Shown: positions 1 to 7,405 of the stretch, piece after piece
How positions within the stretch are numbered: the stretch's first letter is position 1
How the letters are laid out: every line of letters starts with the position of its first letter
DNA from: Clostridiaceae bacterium
Lineage (GTDB): Bacteria; Bacillota; Clostridia; Oscillospirales; QAMX01
Direction: 5' to 3'
Assembly: GCA_016297585.1 (NCBI GenBank)
Contig: JAEDGJ010000034.1
Coordinates: forward strand, 1 to 18,000
Length of the DNA: 18,000 bases
The notes under the pieces: generated by a model
Told to the model about the DNA's origin: nothing
The model's input: the letters and a program-made list of their open reading frames with translations, nothing else
Database searches by the model: none
Position numbers and translations under genes: made by a program

Positions 1-130
1 GGACATCAGCATTTTGGAGAACCGGGCGATCCGGGTGAAATGCAGGCGCTGTCTGGCATACGCTTCCATGCGAATTGAATATGTGGGTCTGCCCGAAAGA
101 CAGGGAAGTGCCGCGCACGGGAATGCGTGA
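1..130 (+). CDS. C-terminal end of an unrecognised protein (partial)
   Basis: An open frame enters from the left edge (first complete codon at base 2) and stops with TGA at 128-130, about 20 bases before a strong terminator. The first 16 codons mostly end in G or C, as in the real genes of this window, which favours this frame over the neighbouring frame that stops at 76-78. The roughly 42 visible residues are basic and contain a CRRC pair, but I do not recognise a family. The codon bias weakens toward the end. It could also be a non-coding 3' region, so confidence is low. Confidence 0.35.
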   Translation, partial: DISILENRAIRVKCRRCLAYASMRIEYVGLPERQGSAAHGNA

Positions 131-150
131 GCTTTCCGCCGCCGCGCAGG

Positions 151-184
151 AAGAGCCGGTACCGGTATGGTGCCGGCTTTTTTT
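151..184 (+). terminator. Intrinsic terminator
   Basis: GCCGGTACC (155-163) pairs with GGTGCCGGC (169-177) with a single G-T wobble around a 5-base loop. A run of seven T follows at 178-184, and the A-rich bases before the stem extend the pairing. It ends transcription from the partial gene at the left edge. Confidence 0.85.
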
Positions 185-200
185 GCGCGGTGACAGCTGC

Positions 201-225
201 ATACCCATACTATCAGTATGGGTAT
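201..225. repeat. Perfect 10-bp inverted repeat upstream of the XRE/ABC promoter
   Basis: ATACCCATAC (201-210) and GTATGGGTAT (216-225) are exact reverse complements around TATCA. A second, gapless palindrome ATCCATATGGAT lies at 236-247, just upstream of the -35 region of the gene at 313. The AT-rich arms and a position about 30-50 bases before the -35 suggest operator sites rather than a terminator, although CTTTTATT after the right arm leaves a weak-terminator reading open. The binding protein is not known; the XRE regulator at 313 is the obvious candidate. Confidence 0.6.
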
Positions 226-253
226 CTTTTATTCGATCCATATGGATGGTGTA

Positions 254-282
254 TTCATTTCGCTGCCGTTTCCTGTTATAAT
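254..282 (+). promoter_or_regulatory. Promoter of the XRE/ABC-exporter operon
   Basis: A perfect -10 box TATAAT at 277-282 is preceded at 17 bp by a poor -35 (TTCATT, 254-259). The start would fall near 289, giving a leader of about 25 bases that carries the ribosome binding site. The weak -35 together with the adjacent palindromes at 201-225 and 236-247 suggests a regulated promoter. Confidence 0.65.
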
Positions 283-312
283 TGAGACACGGGAAAAAGG
301 AGGGGCAGTCGT

Positions 313-1389
313 ATGGATCTGAAGCTTGCGGAGAACATCCGCGCATTCCGGAAGGCGCGTTCGCTGACGCAGGAGCAGCTCGCGGAAGCGCTGGGCGTGA
401 CGGTGGGCGCGGTTTATAAGTGGGAGGCGAAGCTGTCGCAGCCCGAGCTGGCGCTCATCGTGGAAATGGCGGACTTTTTCGACACCTCGGTGGATGTCCT
501 GCTCGGGTACGAGATGCGGGACAATCACATGGGCGCGGCGGTGCGGCGGCTGAAGGAATGCCGTGCCCGCAAGGACCGGACGGGGCTTGCGGAGGCGGAA
601 AAGGCGCTGAAAAAATATCCGAATTCCTTTGACATCGTGTATGCCGGCGCGCATCTGTATCTTGTGTTCGGCGTGGAGGAAAAGGAGCGGGCGCTGCTCC
701 GGCGCGCGATGGAACTTTTGGAGCAGGCACGGCTGCTGCTGCCGCAGAACACCGACCCGAAGATCAGCGAAAGCACGCTCTGCGGCGAGATGGCGGAGAT
801 CCTGATTGCGCTTGACAGCCCGGAGCAGGCCGCGGCGCTGTTGAAGCGGCACAACGCCGGCGGGATGTATGACGACCTGATCGGACTGACGCTCGCGGGC
901 GACCTGAAAAGTCCGGAGGAAGCGCTGCCGTATCTCGACGAGGCGCTGCTGAAGTGCATCGCCGGGCTGATCCGGATCGTGACCGGCTATCTCAACGTGT
1001 TTTTTGAGCGCCGGGACTATGCGTCTGCGCAGGCCATCCTGCAATGGGGACTGGCCGTCTTTTCCGGGCTGACGGACGGCGGACAGCCGAACTTTCTCTG
1101 GAAGGTCGGCAGCGTGTGGAATGTCCTTCTGGCAGATGCGCAGCTGCAAAGCGGCGACGGCGCGTCCGCACGCCGCTCCCTGTGCCGCGCGAAGGAGCAG
1201 GCGGCGCTGTTTGACGCCTCGCCCGATTACCGTGCAAACGCCCTGCGCTTTGTGACGCGGGCGGAGCAGGCGGGCATTTATGACGATCTGGGCGCGACGG
1301 CGATGGAGAGCGCCGGGCGTGCCGCTGCGCAGACGGAGAACGCGGCGCTGTGCAAACTCTGGAAGGAAGTGCGGGAAGATGCGGAATAA
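313..1389 (+). CDS. XRE-family regulator with a C-terminal helical-repeat domain
   Basis: 358 residues. Residues about 5-60 form a Cro/C1-type helix-turn-helix (ENIRAFRKARSLTQEQLAEAL, with the usual KWE after the recognition helix), followed by the common DxSVDVLLGYE tail. The remaining roughly 290 residues are Ala/Leu/Glu-rich amphipathic helices resembling TPR-type repeats, probably for ligand or partner sensing. The ATG at 313 follows AAGGAGG at a normal distance. The stop overlaps the start of the ABC exporter by 11 bases, so the two are co-translated, and this protein most likely controls the exporter and itself through the palindromes at 201-247. The exact ligand is unknown. The domain assignment is confident; the regulatory target is inference. 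Confidence 0.85.
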   Translation: MDLKLAENIRAFRKARSLTQEQLAEALGVTVGAVYKWEAKLSQPELALIVEMADFFDTSVDVLLGYEMRDNHMGAAVRRLKECRARKDRTGLAEAEKALKKYPNSFDIVYAGAHLYLVFGVEEKERALLRRAMELLEQARLLLPQNTDPKISESTLCGEMAEILIALDSPEQAAALLKRHNAGGMYDDLIGLTLAGDLKSPEEALPYLDEALLKCIAGLIRIVTGYLNVFFERRDYASAQAILQWGLAVFSGLTDGGQPNFLWKVGSVWNVLLADAQLQSGDGASARRSLCRAKEQAALFDASPDYRANALRFVTRAEQAGIYDDLGATAMESAGRAAAQTENAALCKLWKEVREDAE

Positions 1390-3094
1390 AACGCTGAAAA
1401 ACCGGCTTACGGCGCAGTTTTATCGCGGAAATATGCCCATGCTGTGTCTTGCCGTTTTCGCCTCGCTAGTTTCCGGAACCCTGAACCTGATCCTTTCCTG
1501 GATCATGCAGCAGCTCATCGATTCGGCCTCCGGCGTTCCGGGCGCGCTGTCCATCGGGCTTCTGGCAAAGCTCTGCGGCATCTTTGTCCTTCTCTGCGTC
1601 GCGGCATCTCTGCTGCAGTACGCGGCGGAGCCCCGCTTTATCCGGCGCGCCATGCGGCAGTATAAGGAATTCGCCTTCGAAAAGCTGATGGAAAAAAGCA
1701 TCTCCTCCTTCCGGGACGAGGGGACGGCGGCGTATCTCTCCGCGCTGACCAACGACGCAAGCAGCATCGAAGCCGATTTCCTGTCGCAGCAGCTCTCCGT
1801 CATCACGAAGGCGGTGACGTTTTCGGGCGCGCTGTCGCTGATGCTCTGGTATTCCCCGCTGATGACGGCGATCGCCGTCGGCGTGACCGTGTTGCCGCTG
1901 ATCGCGTCGGTTCTGACGGGACGGCAGATCGCTGCCGCCGAGCGCCGGGTCTCCGACCGGAACCGGGACTTCACGGCCGCCCTCGGCGACTGTCTCGCCG
2001 GATTTTCCGTCGTGAAGACCTTCAAGGCGGAGCGTGAGATCTTCCGGCTGTTTGCGGAAAAAAACCGGGCGCTGGAAGACGAAAAGTTCGGCAGGCGGCG
2101 CGTCAAGATCCTCGTGGGGATGATCGGCTCCGTTGCCGGCGTGCTGGCACAGCTCGGCGTGTTCCTCATCGGCGCGTACCTTGCCCTGACCGGACGCGGC
2201 CTGACGCCCGGCATCGTGATCGCCTTTGTCAATCTGATGAACTTCATGATCGAGCCTGTGGCCGAGCTGCCGGGACTGCTGGCAAGCCGGAAAGCGGCGC
2301 TGGGGCTGATCGGCAAGCTGGCGGACGCGCTGGAACGGAACCCGGCGAATACGGGAAATACGGCGCTTACGCGGCTGGAACGGGGGATCCGGCTGGAGCA
2401 TGTGTCTTTTGGCTACGACGGGAAAAAGGAGGTGCTGCACGACCTGTCCGCCGAGCTGGAGGCGGGGAAGGCCTATGCCGTGGTGGGCGGCAGCGGCAGC
2501 GGGAAATCGACGCTGCTGCAGCTGCTGACGGCAGCCCGCACGGACTACCGGGGGCAGATCTTCTACGACGAAACGGAGCTTCGCACCGTTAGTCCGGAGA
2601 GTCTGTACGGGATGATCTCCTCCATTCAGCAGAATGTGTTCGTGTTCAACGCCTCCATCCGGGACAATGTCACCATGTTCCGCAGCTTCCCGCAGCGGGA
2701 GATCGACGCGGCCATTGCGCACGCGCACCTCGGCGGGCTGATCCGGGAGCGGGGAGACGGCTATCTCTGCGGCGAAAACGGCGCGGGGCTGTCCGGCGGC
2801 GAAAAGCAGCGCATTTCCATTGCCCGGAGCCTTGTAAAGCAGTCGTCCGTCCTGTTTGCCGACGAAGCCACGGCGGCGCTGGACGCGCAGACGGCAAGTC
2901 TTGTCGCAGGCGACATCCTCGATCTCGAGGGCGTGACGCGCATCGTGGTGACGCATACGCTGAACGAAGCGCTGCTGCGCCGGTACGACGGGATTCTGGT
3001 CCTGAAAAACGGCAGGATCGAGGAATGCGGCAGCTTTGACGCGCTGATGGAGCAAAAGGGGTATTTTCACGCGCTGTTCACGGTCGCGCAGTAG
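1379..3094 (+). CDS. ABC exporter half-transporter (fused membrane and ATPase domains)
   Basis: 571 residues from the ATG at 1379, chosen because it overlaps the upstream stop (ATGCGGAATAA) and follows GGAAGGAAG. A longer frame back to 1280 lies inside the previous gene and is unlikely. The N-terminal half carries hydrophobic segments typical of the six-helix type-I exporter domain (first helix about 18-45). The ATPase half shows Walker A GGSGSGKST near residue 369, Q-loop IQQNVFVF, signature LSGGEKQR near 471, Walker B VLFADEA near 490 with the catalytic Glu, D-loop AALD and the switch His in VTHTL. All catalytic motifs are intact, so a homodimeric exporter is expected. The substrate cannot be read from sequence; drug or peptide export are the usual roles of such single genes next to a regulator. 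Confidence 0.93.
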   Translation: MRNKTLKNRLTAQFYRGNMPMLCLAVFASLVSGTLNLILSWIMQQLIDSASGVPGALSIGLLAKLCGIFVLLCVAASLLQYAAEPRFIRRAMRQYKEFAFEKLMEKSISSFRDEGTAAYLSALTNDASSIEADFLSQQLSVITKAVTFSGALSLMLWYSPLMTAIAVGVTVLPLIASVLTGRQIAAAERRVSDRNRDFTAALGDCLAGFSVVKTFKAEREIFRLFAEKNRALEDEKFGRRRVKILVGMIGSVAGVLAQLGVFLIGAYLALTGRGLTPGIVIAFVNLMNFMIEPVAELPGLLASRKAALGLIGKLADALERNPANTGNTALTRLERGIRLEHVSFGYDGKKEVLHDLSAELEAGKAYAVVGGSGSGKSTLLQLLTAARTDYRGQIFYDETELRTVSPESLYGMISSIQQNVFVFNASIRDNVTMFRSFPQREIDAAIAHAHLGGLIRERGDGYLCGENGAGLSGGEKQRISIARSLVKQSSVLFADEATAALDAQTASLVAGDILDLEGVTRIVVTHTLNEALLRRYDGILVLKNGRIEECGSFDALMEQKGYFHALFTVAQ

Positions 3095-3102
3095 TTTTTT
3101 TT
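3069..3102 (+). terminator. Weak terminator candidate after the ABC exporter
   Basis: A run of eight T begins right after the stop codon (3095-3102). It is preceded only by short GCGC/GCGC complementarity inside the last codons, so the stem is poor. Some termination is plausible because the next gene has its own strong promoter at 3151. Confidence 0.3.
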
Positions 3103-3150
3103 CCGAAAAAGGCGGAAAAGCGCGCATCCGGGACGGCGCGCGATTGGCCC

Positions 3151-3178
3151 TTGACAGGCGGCAAAAAATCCGTATAAT
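3151..3178 (+). promoter_or_regulatory. Strong promoter of the GNAT gene
   Basis: A perfect TTGACA (3151-3156) and a perfect TATAAT (3173-3178) are separated by 16 bp. No operator symmetry is evident, so expression is probably constitutive. The leader is about 55 bases. Confidence 0.88.
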
Positions 3179-3238
3179 GGAATCCGGCGGAGACAGGGAA
3201 AAAAAGACGGAAAACGCCGGAAAAGCAGGAGAAAAAGC

Positions 3239-3778
3239 ATGAGAATCGAAACCGAACGGCTCGTCATTACCGAATTTGACATTTCCATGGCGGAAAGCGT
3301 CCACCGCGGCTCGCTGGACGAGGACAACCGCCGGTTCGTACCGGACGAGGTCTTCGAGACCGTGGAGGAAGCCGCGGAGACCGTCGGGTATCTGATCGGA
3401 TGCCGCAAAAGCGGTCAGGGGCCGCAGGTCTGCCCCGTGCTGCTCCGGGACGGCACCTACGTCGGCTATGTGCAGGCCGTGCCGATCGGCGAGGGCGAAT
3501 GGGAGATCGGCTACCACATCGCGGGCGGCTATACCGGGCGCGGGTACGCGACCGAGGCCGTGCGGGCGTTTCTGCCGGCGATGCTGGACGCGCTCGGCAC
3601 GGACCGGATGACCGGCATCTGCCTTGCCGACAACCTCGCGTCCGCCCGCGTGATGGAAAAGTGCGGTTTTGTCAGGCAATTCGAGGGGCAGGGAAACTAT
3701 CAGGGCAGCGAAAGACGCATCTGCCGTTTTCTGTATGTCCGGCGCGGGACGGCGGAACAGACAGAAAATGCGCGGTGA
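3239..3778 (+). CDS. GNAT-family N-acetyltransferase (RimJ/RimL-like)
   Basis: 179 residues. It opens with the typical RIETERLVI strand of the Acetyltransf_3/RimJ-RimL group. The acetyl-CoA pyrophosphate loop is seen as GYTGRGYATEA, close to the R/QxxGxG/A consensus, and the late motif N-L-A-S-x-R-V-M-E-K-C-GF is present. Length is normal for the family. The reaction is transfer of an acetyl group from acetyl-CoA to an amine; the substrate (protein N-terminus, antibiotic or metabolite) cannot be predicted. AGGAG precedes the ATG at about 8 bases. It is a single-gene unit with its own promoter. Confidence 0.9.
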   Translation: MRIETERLVITEFDISMAESVHRGSLDEDNRRFVPDEVFETVEEAAETVGYLIGCRKSGQGPQVCPVLLRDGTYVGYVQAVPIGEGEWEIGYHIAGGYTGRGYATEAVRAFLPAMLDALGTDRMTGICLADNLASARVMEKCGFVRQFEGQGNYQGSERRICRFLYVRRGTAEQTENAR

Positions 3779-3791
3779 TGCCGCGGCGGCA

Positions 3792-3820
3792 TTGCGCGGG
3801 ACGGAAAAACGTGCTATACT
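3792..3820 (+). promoter_or_regulatory. Promoter of the XRE/AlbA_2 pair
   Basis: TTGCGC (3792-3797), 17 bp, TATACT (3815-3820). The -35 matches only its first three positions; the -10 is good. The start would be near 3827, leaving a leader of about 36 bases before the ATG at 3863. Confidence 0.6.
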
Positions 3821-3862
3821 GTAGGGGAAAAAGGCATCACAACAGAGAGGATTGACAGAATC

Positions 3863-4333
3863 ATGTTTTCGATCGCACAGAGAATCGAGTCGCTGCGCAT
3901 GGAGCGCAATATCAGCCGTCCGGCGCTGGCGGCGGAGCTTGGCTTCCCCAAGATGGCGTTTGAGCGCTTCGAAACCGGACGCCAGACGCCCACGCAGGCG
4001 CAGCAGGAACGCATCGCGGCATACTTCGGCGTCTCCGTCGCCTATCTGCGCGGCGAGAGCGACGACCGCACCTCGTCGGAGTCCTGGATGGAGCGCGCGT
4101 TTGCCGAAAAGCCCGAGCCGGTGCGCCCCGCGCCGCAGCCCAAGCGCGCCGCAGCCGTGCCGCGCCGCGAGGAGCCCGTCGCGTCGGCAGGAGAGGCAAA
4201 CACGACCATGCTGAACGCGTTCCTGAACGGAAAGGACTTTCAGGACGCACTGCGCGCCGCCGTGCGCGACGTGCTGCGCTCGCCCGAGGGGCAGGCGCTG
4301 ATCGCGAAGGCCGTGCGCGAAAACAGCAAGTGA
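3863..4333 (+). CDS. Small XRE-family DNA-binding protein
   Basis: 156 residues. Residues about 5-65 form a helix-turn-helix of the Cro/C1 type (IESLRMERNISRPALAAEL, RFETGR, then FGVSVAYLRGES). A Pro/Ala/Arg/Glu-rich linker spans about 80-115. A short C-terminal helical segment (NAFLNGKDFQDALRAAVRDV) may mediate oligomerisation. The ribosome binding site is AGAGAGG about 12 bases before the ATG. The next gene starts 28 bases after the stop with no terminator between, so the two form an operon. The target is unknown; autoregulation is the default expectation for the family. Confidence 0.82.
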   Translation: MFSIAQRIESLRMERNISRPALAAELGFPKMAFERFETGRQTPTQAQQERIAAYFGVSVAYLRGESDDRTSSESWMERAFAEKPEPVRPAPQPKRAAAVPRREEPVASAGEANTTMLNAFLNGKDFQDALRAAVRDVLRSPEGQALIAKAVRENSK

Positions 4334-4361
4334 TCCGGCGCGTCCGGGACAGGGACGGTGT

Positions 4362-5774
4362 GTGTGCATGATCGACTTTGCCAATATCGAGCGCTACCGC
4401 GAAAACAACCGCATCGAGGCGAAAAAGGCGCTCGGCGGGCTGCCCCACAGCATCTGGGAGACCTATTCCGCGTTTGCCAACACCCTCGGCGGCGTCATCC
4501 TGCTCGGCGTGGAGGAGTATCGGGACAAATCCCTGCATCCGGTCGATCTGCCGGATCCGGAGCGGCTGGTGCGGGAGTTCTGGGAGATCGCGGGAGACGC
4601 AAAACGGGTCAGCGTCAACGTGCTGACGCGGGAGCATGTCCGGATCGAGGATGCGGACGGCTGCCGCATCATCGCGATCACCGTGCCGCGTGCGCAGCGC
4701 ACCGACAAGCCGGTGTATGTCGAAGGAAACCCCTTTACCGGCACCTACCGCCGCAGCGGCGAGGGCGACTACCGCTGTACCCGTGAGGAAGTCGAAGGGA
4801 TGCAGCGCGACGCCGCGGTGCGCACGCAGGATATGCGGCTCCTCGACACGCGCGGCCTGGACGCGCTCGTGCCGGAGAGCATCGCCCGGTACCGGCTCCG
4901 GCTGGAACGCCTCCGTCCGGGGCTTTTCCGGAACGCAGAAACGGACGAGGCGCTGCTGTGCAGGCTGGGCGCGGCGGGCGTGGGCGCGGACGGCGCGCTC
5001 CATCCGACGGCGGCGGGACTGCTGATGTTCGGAAAGGAAAGCGAGATCGTCCGGGAGTTCCCGGGCTTCCTGCTTGACTATCAGGAGCGCCCGGACGGGA
5101 GCGCCCGCTGTACGGCGCGCATCGTGTCGTCCTCCGGGCTCTGGAGCGGCAGCGTGTTCGACTTTTTCTGCGCCGTATCGGACCGGATCACGCCGGACGG
5201 TGCCGCGCAGGACGTGCCGGTCTGCGAGGCGCTTCGGGAGGCGCTCGTCAACGCGCTGATCCATGCCGACTACCGCAGCCGCCAGGGGGTGACCGTCGTC
5301 CGCGGCGGCGACCGGATCGTCCTGTCGAACCCCGGCGCGCTCCGCATCGCCGTCGAGACCGCGCAGAGCGGCGGCGTGTCCGATCCCCGAAACGCGGCGC
5401 TTGCCCGGATGTTCAACTACATCAACGTCGGCGAGGGCGAGGGCTGCGGCATCCCGAACCTGTACGCGCTCTGGAAGGAGCGCGGCTGGGAGCCGCCGGT
5501 GATCGGGGAGAGCTTTTCGCCGGATCGGATCACGCTGCTGCTTTCGATGCGGCCGGCAGGATGCGGCAAGCGGCAGGGAAACCACGCCGCGCTGGATGAG
5601 ATCCGCAAGGCGGCGGTGATCGATTATCTGACCGACTGCGTTACGGCCGGCGCATCCGGGATTGCCGGGCTGCTCGGCATCGGAGACGCGGAGGCGGAGG
5701 CGCTGCTCGGCGAGATGGCAGCGTCCGGCACGGTGGAAGCCGCGGCGGACGGCGCCTACCGGCTGAAGGCATAA
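4362..5774 (+). CDS. AlbA_2 / HATPase domain regulator (COG2865-like)
   Basis: 470 residues from the GTG at 4362; an in-frame ATG at 4368 is equally possible, since AGGGA at 4351 is spaced for either. Residues about 15-125 match the Schlafen-type AlbA_2 domain (ExKKALGGLP near the start, AFANTLGGVILLGVEE, then the VYVEGNPFTGTYRRSG region). Near residues 288-303 the segment REALVNALIHADY is the N-box of a GHKL-type ATPase domain (HATPase_c_4). The last about 70 residues look like a winged helix. This architecture is common in predicted bacterial transcription regulators of unknown signal. It lies 28 bases downstream of the XRE gene and ends at a shared bidirectional terminator. Function beyond nucleic-acid binding is not established. 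Confidence 0.85.
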   Translation: MCMIDFANIERYRENNRIEAKKALGGLPHSIWETYSAFANTLGGVILLGVEEYRDKSLHPVDLPDPERLVREFWEIAGDAKRVSVNVLTREHVRIEDADGCRIIAITVPRAQRTDKPVYVEGNPFTGTYRRSGEGDYRCTREEVEGMQRDAAVRTQDMRLLDTRGLDALVPESIARYRLRLERLRPGLFRNAETDEALLCRLGAAGVGADGALHPTAAGLLMFGKESEIVREFPGFLLDYQERPDGSARCTARIVSSSGLWSGSVFDFFCAVSDRITPDGAAQDVPVCEALREALVNALIHADYRSRQGVTVVRGGDRIVLSNPGALRIAVETAQSGGVSDPRNAALARMFNYINVGEGEGCGIPNLYALWKERGWEPPVIGESFSPDRITLLLSMRPAGCGKRQGNHAALDEIRKAAVIDYLTDCVTAGASGIAGLLGIGDAEAEALLGEMAASGTVEAAADGAYRLKA

Positions 5775-5799
5775 AAAGGCCGCGGTCTGCTGTCATCAA

Positions 5800-5850
5800 A
5801 AAACCGCCGGAAACCATTCGAAAAACGGATGGCTTCCGGCGGTTTTCTTC
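5800..5850. terminator. Bidirectional terminator between convergent genes
   Basis: AAAACCGCCGGAA pairs with TTCCGGCGGTTTT, with an additional CCAT/ATGG step, around an A-rich loop (arms about 5800-5817 and 5829-5846). T-rich sequence follows on both strands, so it can end the AlbA_2 gene from the left and the DUF389 gene from the right. The DUF389 stop codon is at 5849-5851, directly against the stem. Confidence 0.9.
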
Positions 5851-7204
5851 ATTTTGTGGACAAAAACAGCTTTGCCTGCTCCAGTCCGCTCTCGGTTTTC
5901 AGCCAGTTTTCCAGTACGGCTCTCTCCGACGGCGTCAGATTCCGCGTCATGCCGGCGGCGAGAATGATGTATTCGCCGGACTCGTCCGCGATGACGCCGC
6001 AGCAGCAGCCGGTCAGCGTCGGGAAGATGCTTTCGGCTTTCCGCGCCATTTCCCCGAAGTCCAGCTTGGCCGCGGCGCTGCTCTCGAGCTCCTCAAGGCG
6101 CGCCTGCTGCTCCTCCAGCTGCCGGTTCAGCTCGGAAATGGTGTTTTCCTGAATGGCGATGGTGATTTTGTCGGTGGCGTCGACCTCATCAGCGCGCAGC
6201 ACGGTGTTCTGCATGACGTGCAGCGAATAGTCGTCAAGGTCGTACCGCACGAGCGCATTCTCCAGCCGCGCGATGGTCTCGTCGGAGACCGGCGTGCCGA
6301 CCAGCGAGACGGAAATGGTCTTATCGGACATATCGAAGCTGCTCTTTACGAGCTGGGTGTCGCTGAATACGAATTCCGTCTTCAGATAGTCCGAGATGTT
6401 GTGCTCCATATAGGAGGAGTATACCGTATAGGCGCCGATCAGCAGGCTGGGGATGACGGTAAACACCGTGATAGCCGCCACCGTGCGGTTGATCTTCCGC
6501 TGACGGCGTGGATCCAGCGTCTGGTGCTTCGGAACGCCGAGCAGGACGATGATGAGCGCCGCGGAGAGGGCGATGAACAGCGTGTTGATGAAGAACAGGT
6601 AGAACGCGCCGAAGATAAAGCGGGGCTGCAGCGTGGCGATGCCGTAGCCGACCGTGCAGAGCGGCGGCATCAGCGCCGTCGCAATGGCGACGCCCGGGAT
6701 GACATTGCCCTTTTTCCGGCGGGTGTTGCCGATGATGCCGGCTATGCCGCCGAACAGCGCGATCAGCACGTCCCACAGCGTCGGACTGGTGCGGGCGATC
6801 ATCTCCGACGTCGGGTCGTCCAGCGGCGAGATCCAGAAATAGAGGGTGGACGCGAGCAGACTGATGACCACCTGCGCGCCGAAGCGCTGCAGCGCGCGGC
6901 GCAGCATGTTCAGGTCGCGCACCGCGAGGGAATACCCCATCGTCAGGATGCCGCTCATCAGCGGCGAGATCAGCATCGCGCCGATGATGACGGCCGTGGA
7001 ATTGACGTTGAGGCCGATCGACGCGATCAGGATCGCCAGCATCAGGATCCACATATTGGAGCCGTGGATGATGGTGTTTTCCTTCATCATCGCGTCGATG
7101 TCCTCATAGCTCATCATGTCGCCGCGGATATCGAACAGCGTCTGCAAAAACTGTTTTAATGGGTGCAGCGCCCCTTTTTCCCGTAACTGCGCGTTTTCCT
7201 TCAT
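5849..7204 (-). CDS. DUF389-family integral membrane protein
   Basis: 451 residues from the ATG at 7202-7204, preceded by GGCAGGAAG. A frame running further upstream to 7390 crosses the promoter at 7293-7321 and is rejected as coding. After a short cytoplasmic N-terminus, about six to seven hydrophobic segments cover residues 50-290, including the family hallmark GAMLISPLM and the ATALMPPLCTVGYG motif. A soluble C-terminal region holds a likely coiled coil near 355-378 (ENTISELNRQLEEQQARLEEL) and a CCC triplet. DUF389 (TIGR00341) proteins have no firmly established function. It is a single-gene unit with its own promoter and structured leader. Confidence 0.9.
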   Translation of the reverse strand: MKENAQLREKGALHPLKQFLQTLFDIRGDMMSYEDIDAMMKENTIIHGSNMWILMLAILIASIGLNVNSTAVIIGAMLISPLMSGILTMGYSLAVRDLNMLRRALQRFGAQVVISLLASTLYFWISPLDDPTSEMIARTSPTLWDVLIALFGGIAGIIGNTRRKKGNVIPGVAIATALMPPLCTVGYGIATLQPRFIFGAFYLFFINTLFIALSAALIIVLLGVPKHQTLDPRRQRKINRTVAAITVFTVIPSLLIGAYTVYSSYMEHNISDYLKTEFVFSDTQLVKSSFDMSDKTISVSLVGTPVSDETIARLENALVRYDLDDYSLHVMQNTVLRADEVDATDKITIAIQENTISELNRQLEEQQARLEELESSAAAKLDFGEMARKAESIFPTLTGCCCGVIADESGEYIILAAGMTRNLTPSERAVLENWLKTESGLEQAKLFLSTK

Positions 7205-7225
7205 TGTCGATCCAGCTTCCTGCCG

Positions 7226-7287
7226 CCGGCCGTATGGCCGGACGGATGATTTCCGTGCGCGTCCGGAATCCGGGCGGATGCGCACGG
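7226..7287 (-). ncRNA. Structured 5' leader of the DUF389 gene
   Basis: On the minus strand the predicted transcript starts near 7286 and immediately forms a stem of CCGTGCGC (7280-7287 on the complementary strand) with GCGCACGG (complement of 7253-7260). A second stem, CCGGCC-GTAT-GGCCGG (7226-7241), lies next to the ribosome binding site. This may stabilise the message or affect ribosome access. It matches no riboswitch class I can name. Confidence 0.4.
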
Positions 7288-7292
7288 GAAAT

Positions 7293-7321
7293 ATTGTAGA
7301 CCCGGAAAACGGAGAAGTCAA
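7293..7321 (-). promoter_or_regulatory. Promoter of the DUF389 gene
   Basis: Reading the minus strand: TTGACT (7321-7316), 17 bp, TACAAT (7298-7293). Both hexamers are one mismatch from consensus. The leader to the ATG at 7204 is about 80 bases. Confidence 0.82.
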
Positions 7322-7359
7322 GGGACAAATGCCCGCTTTTGCGGCGCACGTTTTTTCGG

Positions 7360-7393
7360 CGCGTGCCCCGGCGCGGCGTCTCCGGGGCACGCG
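7360..7393. other. GC-rich 12-bp hairpin after the MerR gene
   Basis: CGCGTGCCCCGG (7360-7371) and CCGGGGCACGCG (7382-7393) are exact reverse complements around a 10-base loop. It lies just beyond the MerR stop (7406-7408, minus strand). There is no T tract on the minus-strand side, so it is either a U-poor terminator or an mRNA 3'-end stabiliser. Confidence 0.55.
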
Positions 7394-7405
7394 TGCGGGG
7401 GACGG

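Noticed and set aside
1466..4384. A 972-codon open frame on the minus strand running through the ABC exporter, the GNAT gene and the small XRE gene.
   Set aside because: It is antisense to three well-recognised genes and has a low-complexity, Arg/Gln/His-rich translation typical of GC-rich shadow frames.
3912..5585. A 557-codon minus-strand frame across the small XRE and AlbA_2 genes.
   Set aside because: Shadow of two genes with clear domains; its translation shows no recognisable motif.
7205..7390. An N-terminal extension of 62 residues for the DUF389 protein.
   Set aside because: It would cross the predicted promoter at 7293-7321; its Arg/Pro-rich sequence is unlike the family, and a ribosome binding site precedes the ATG at 7204.
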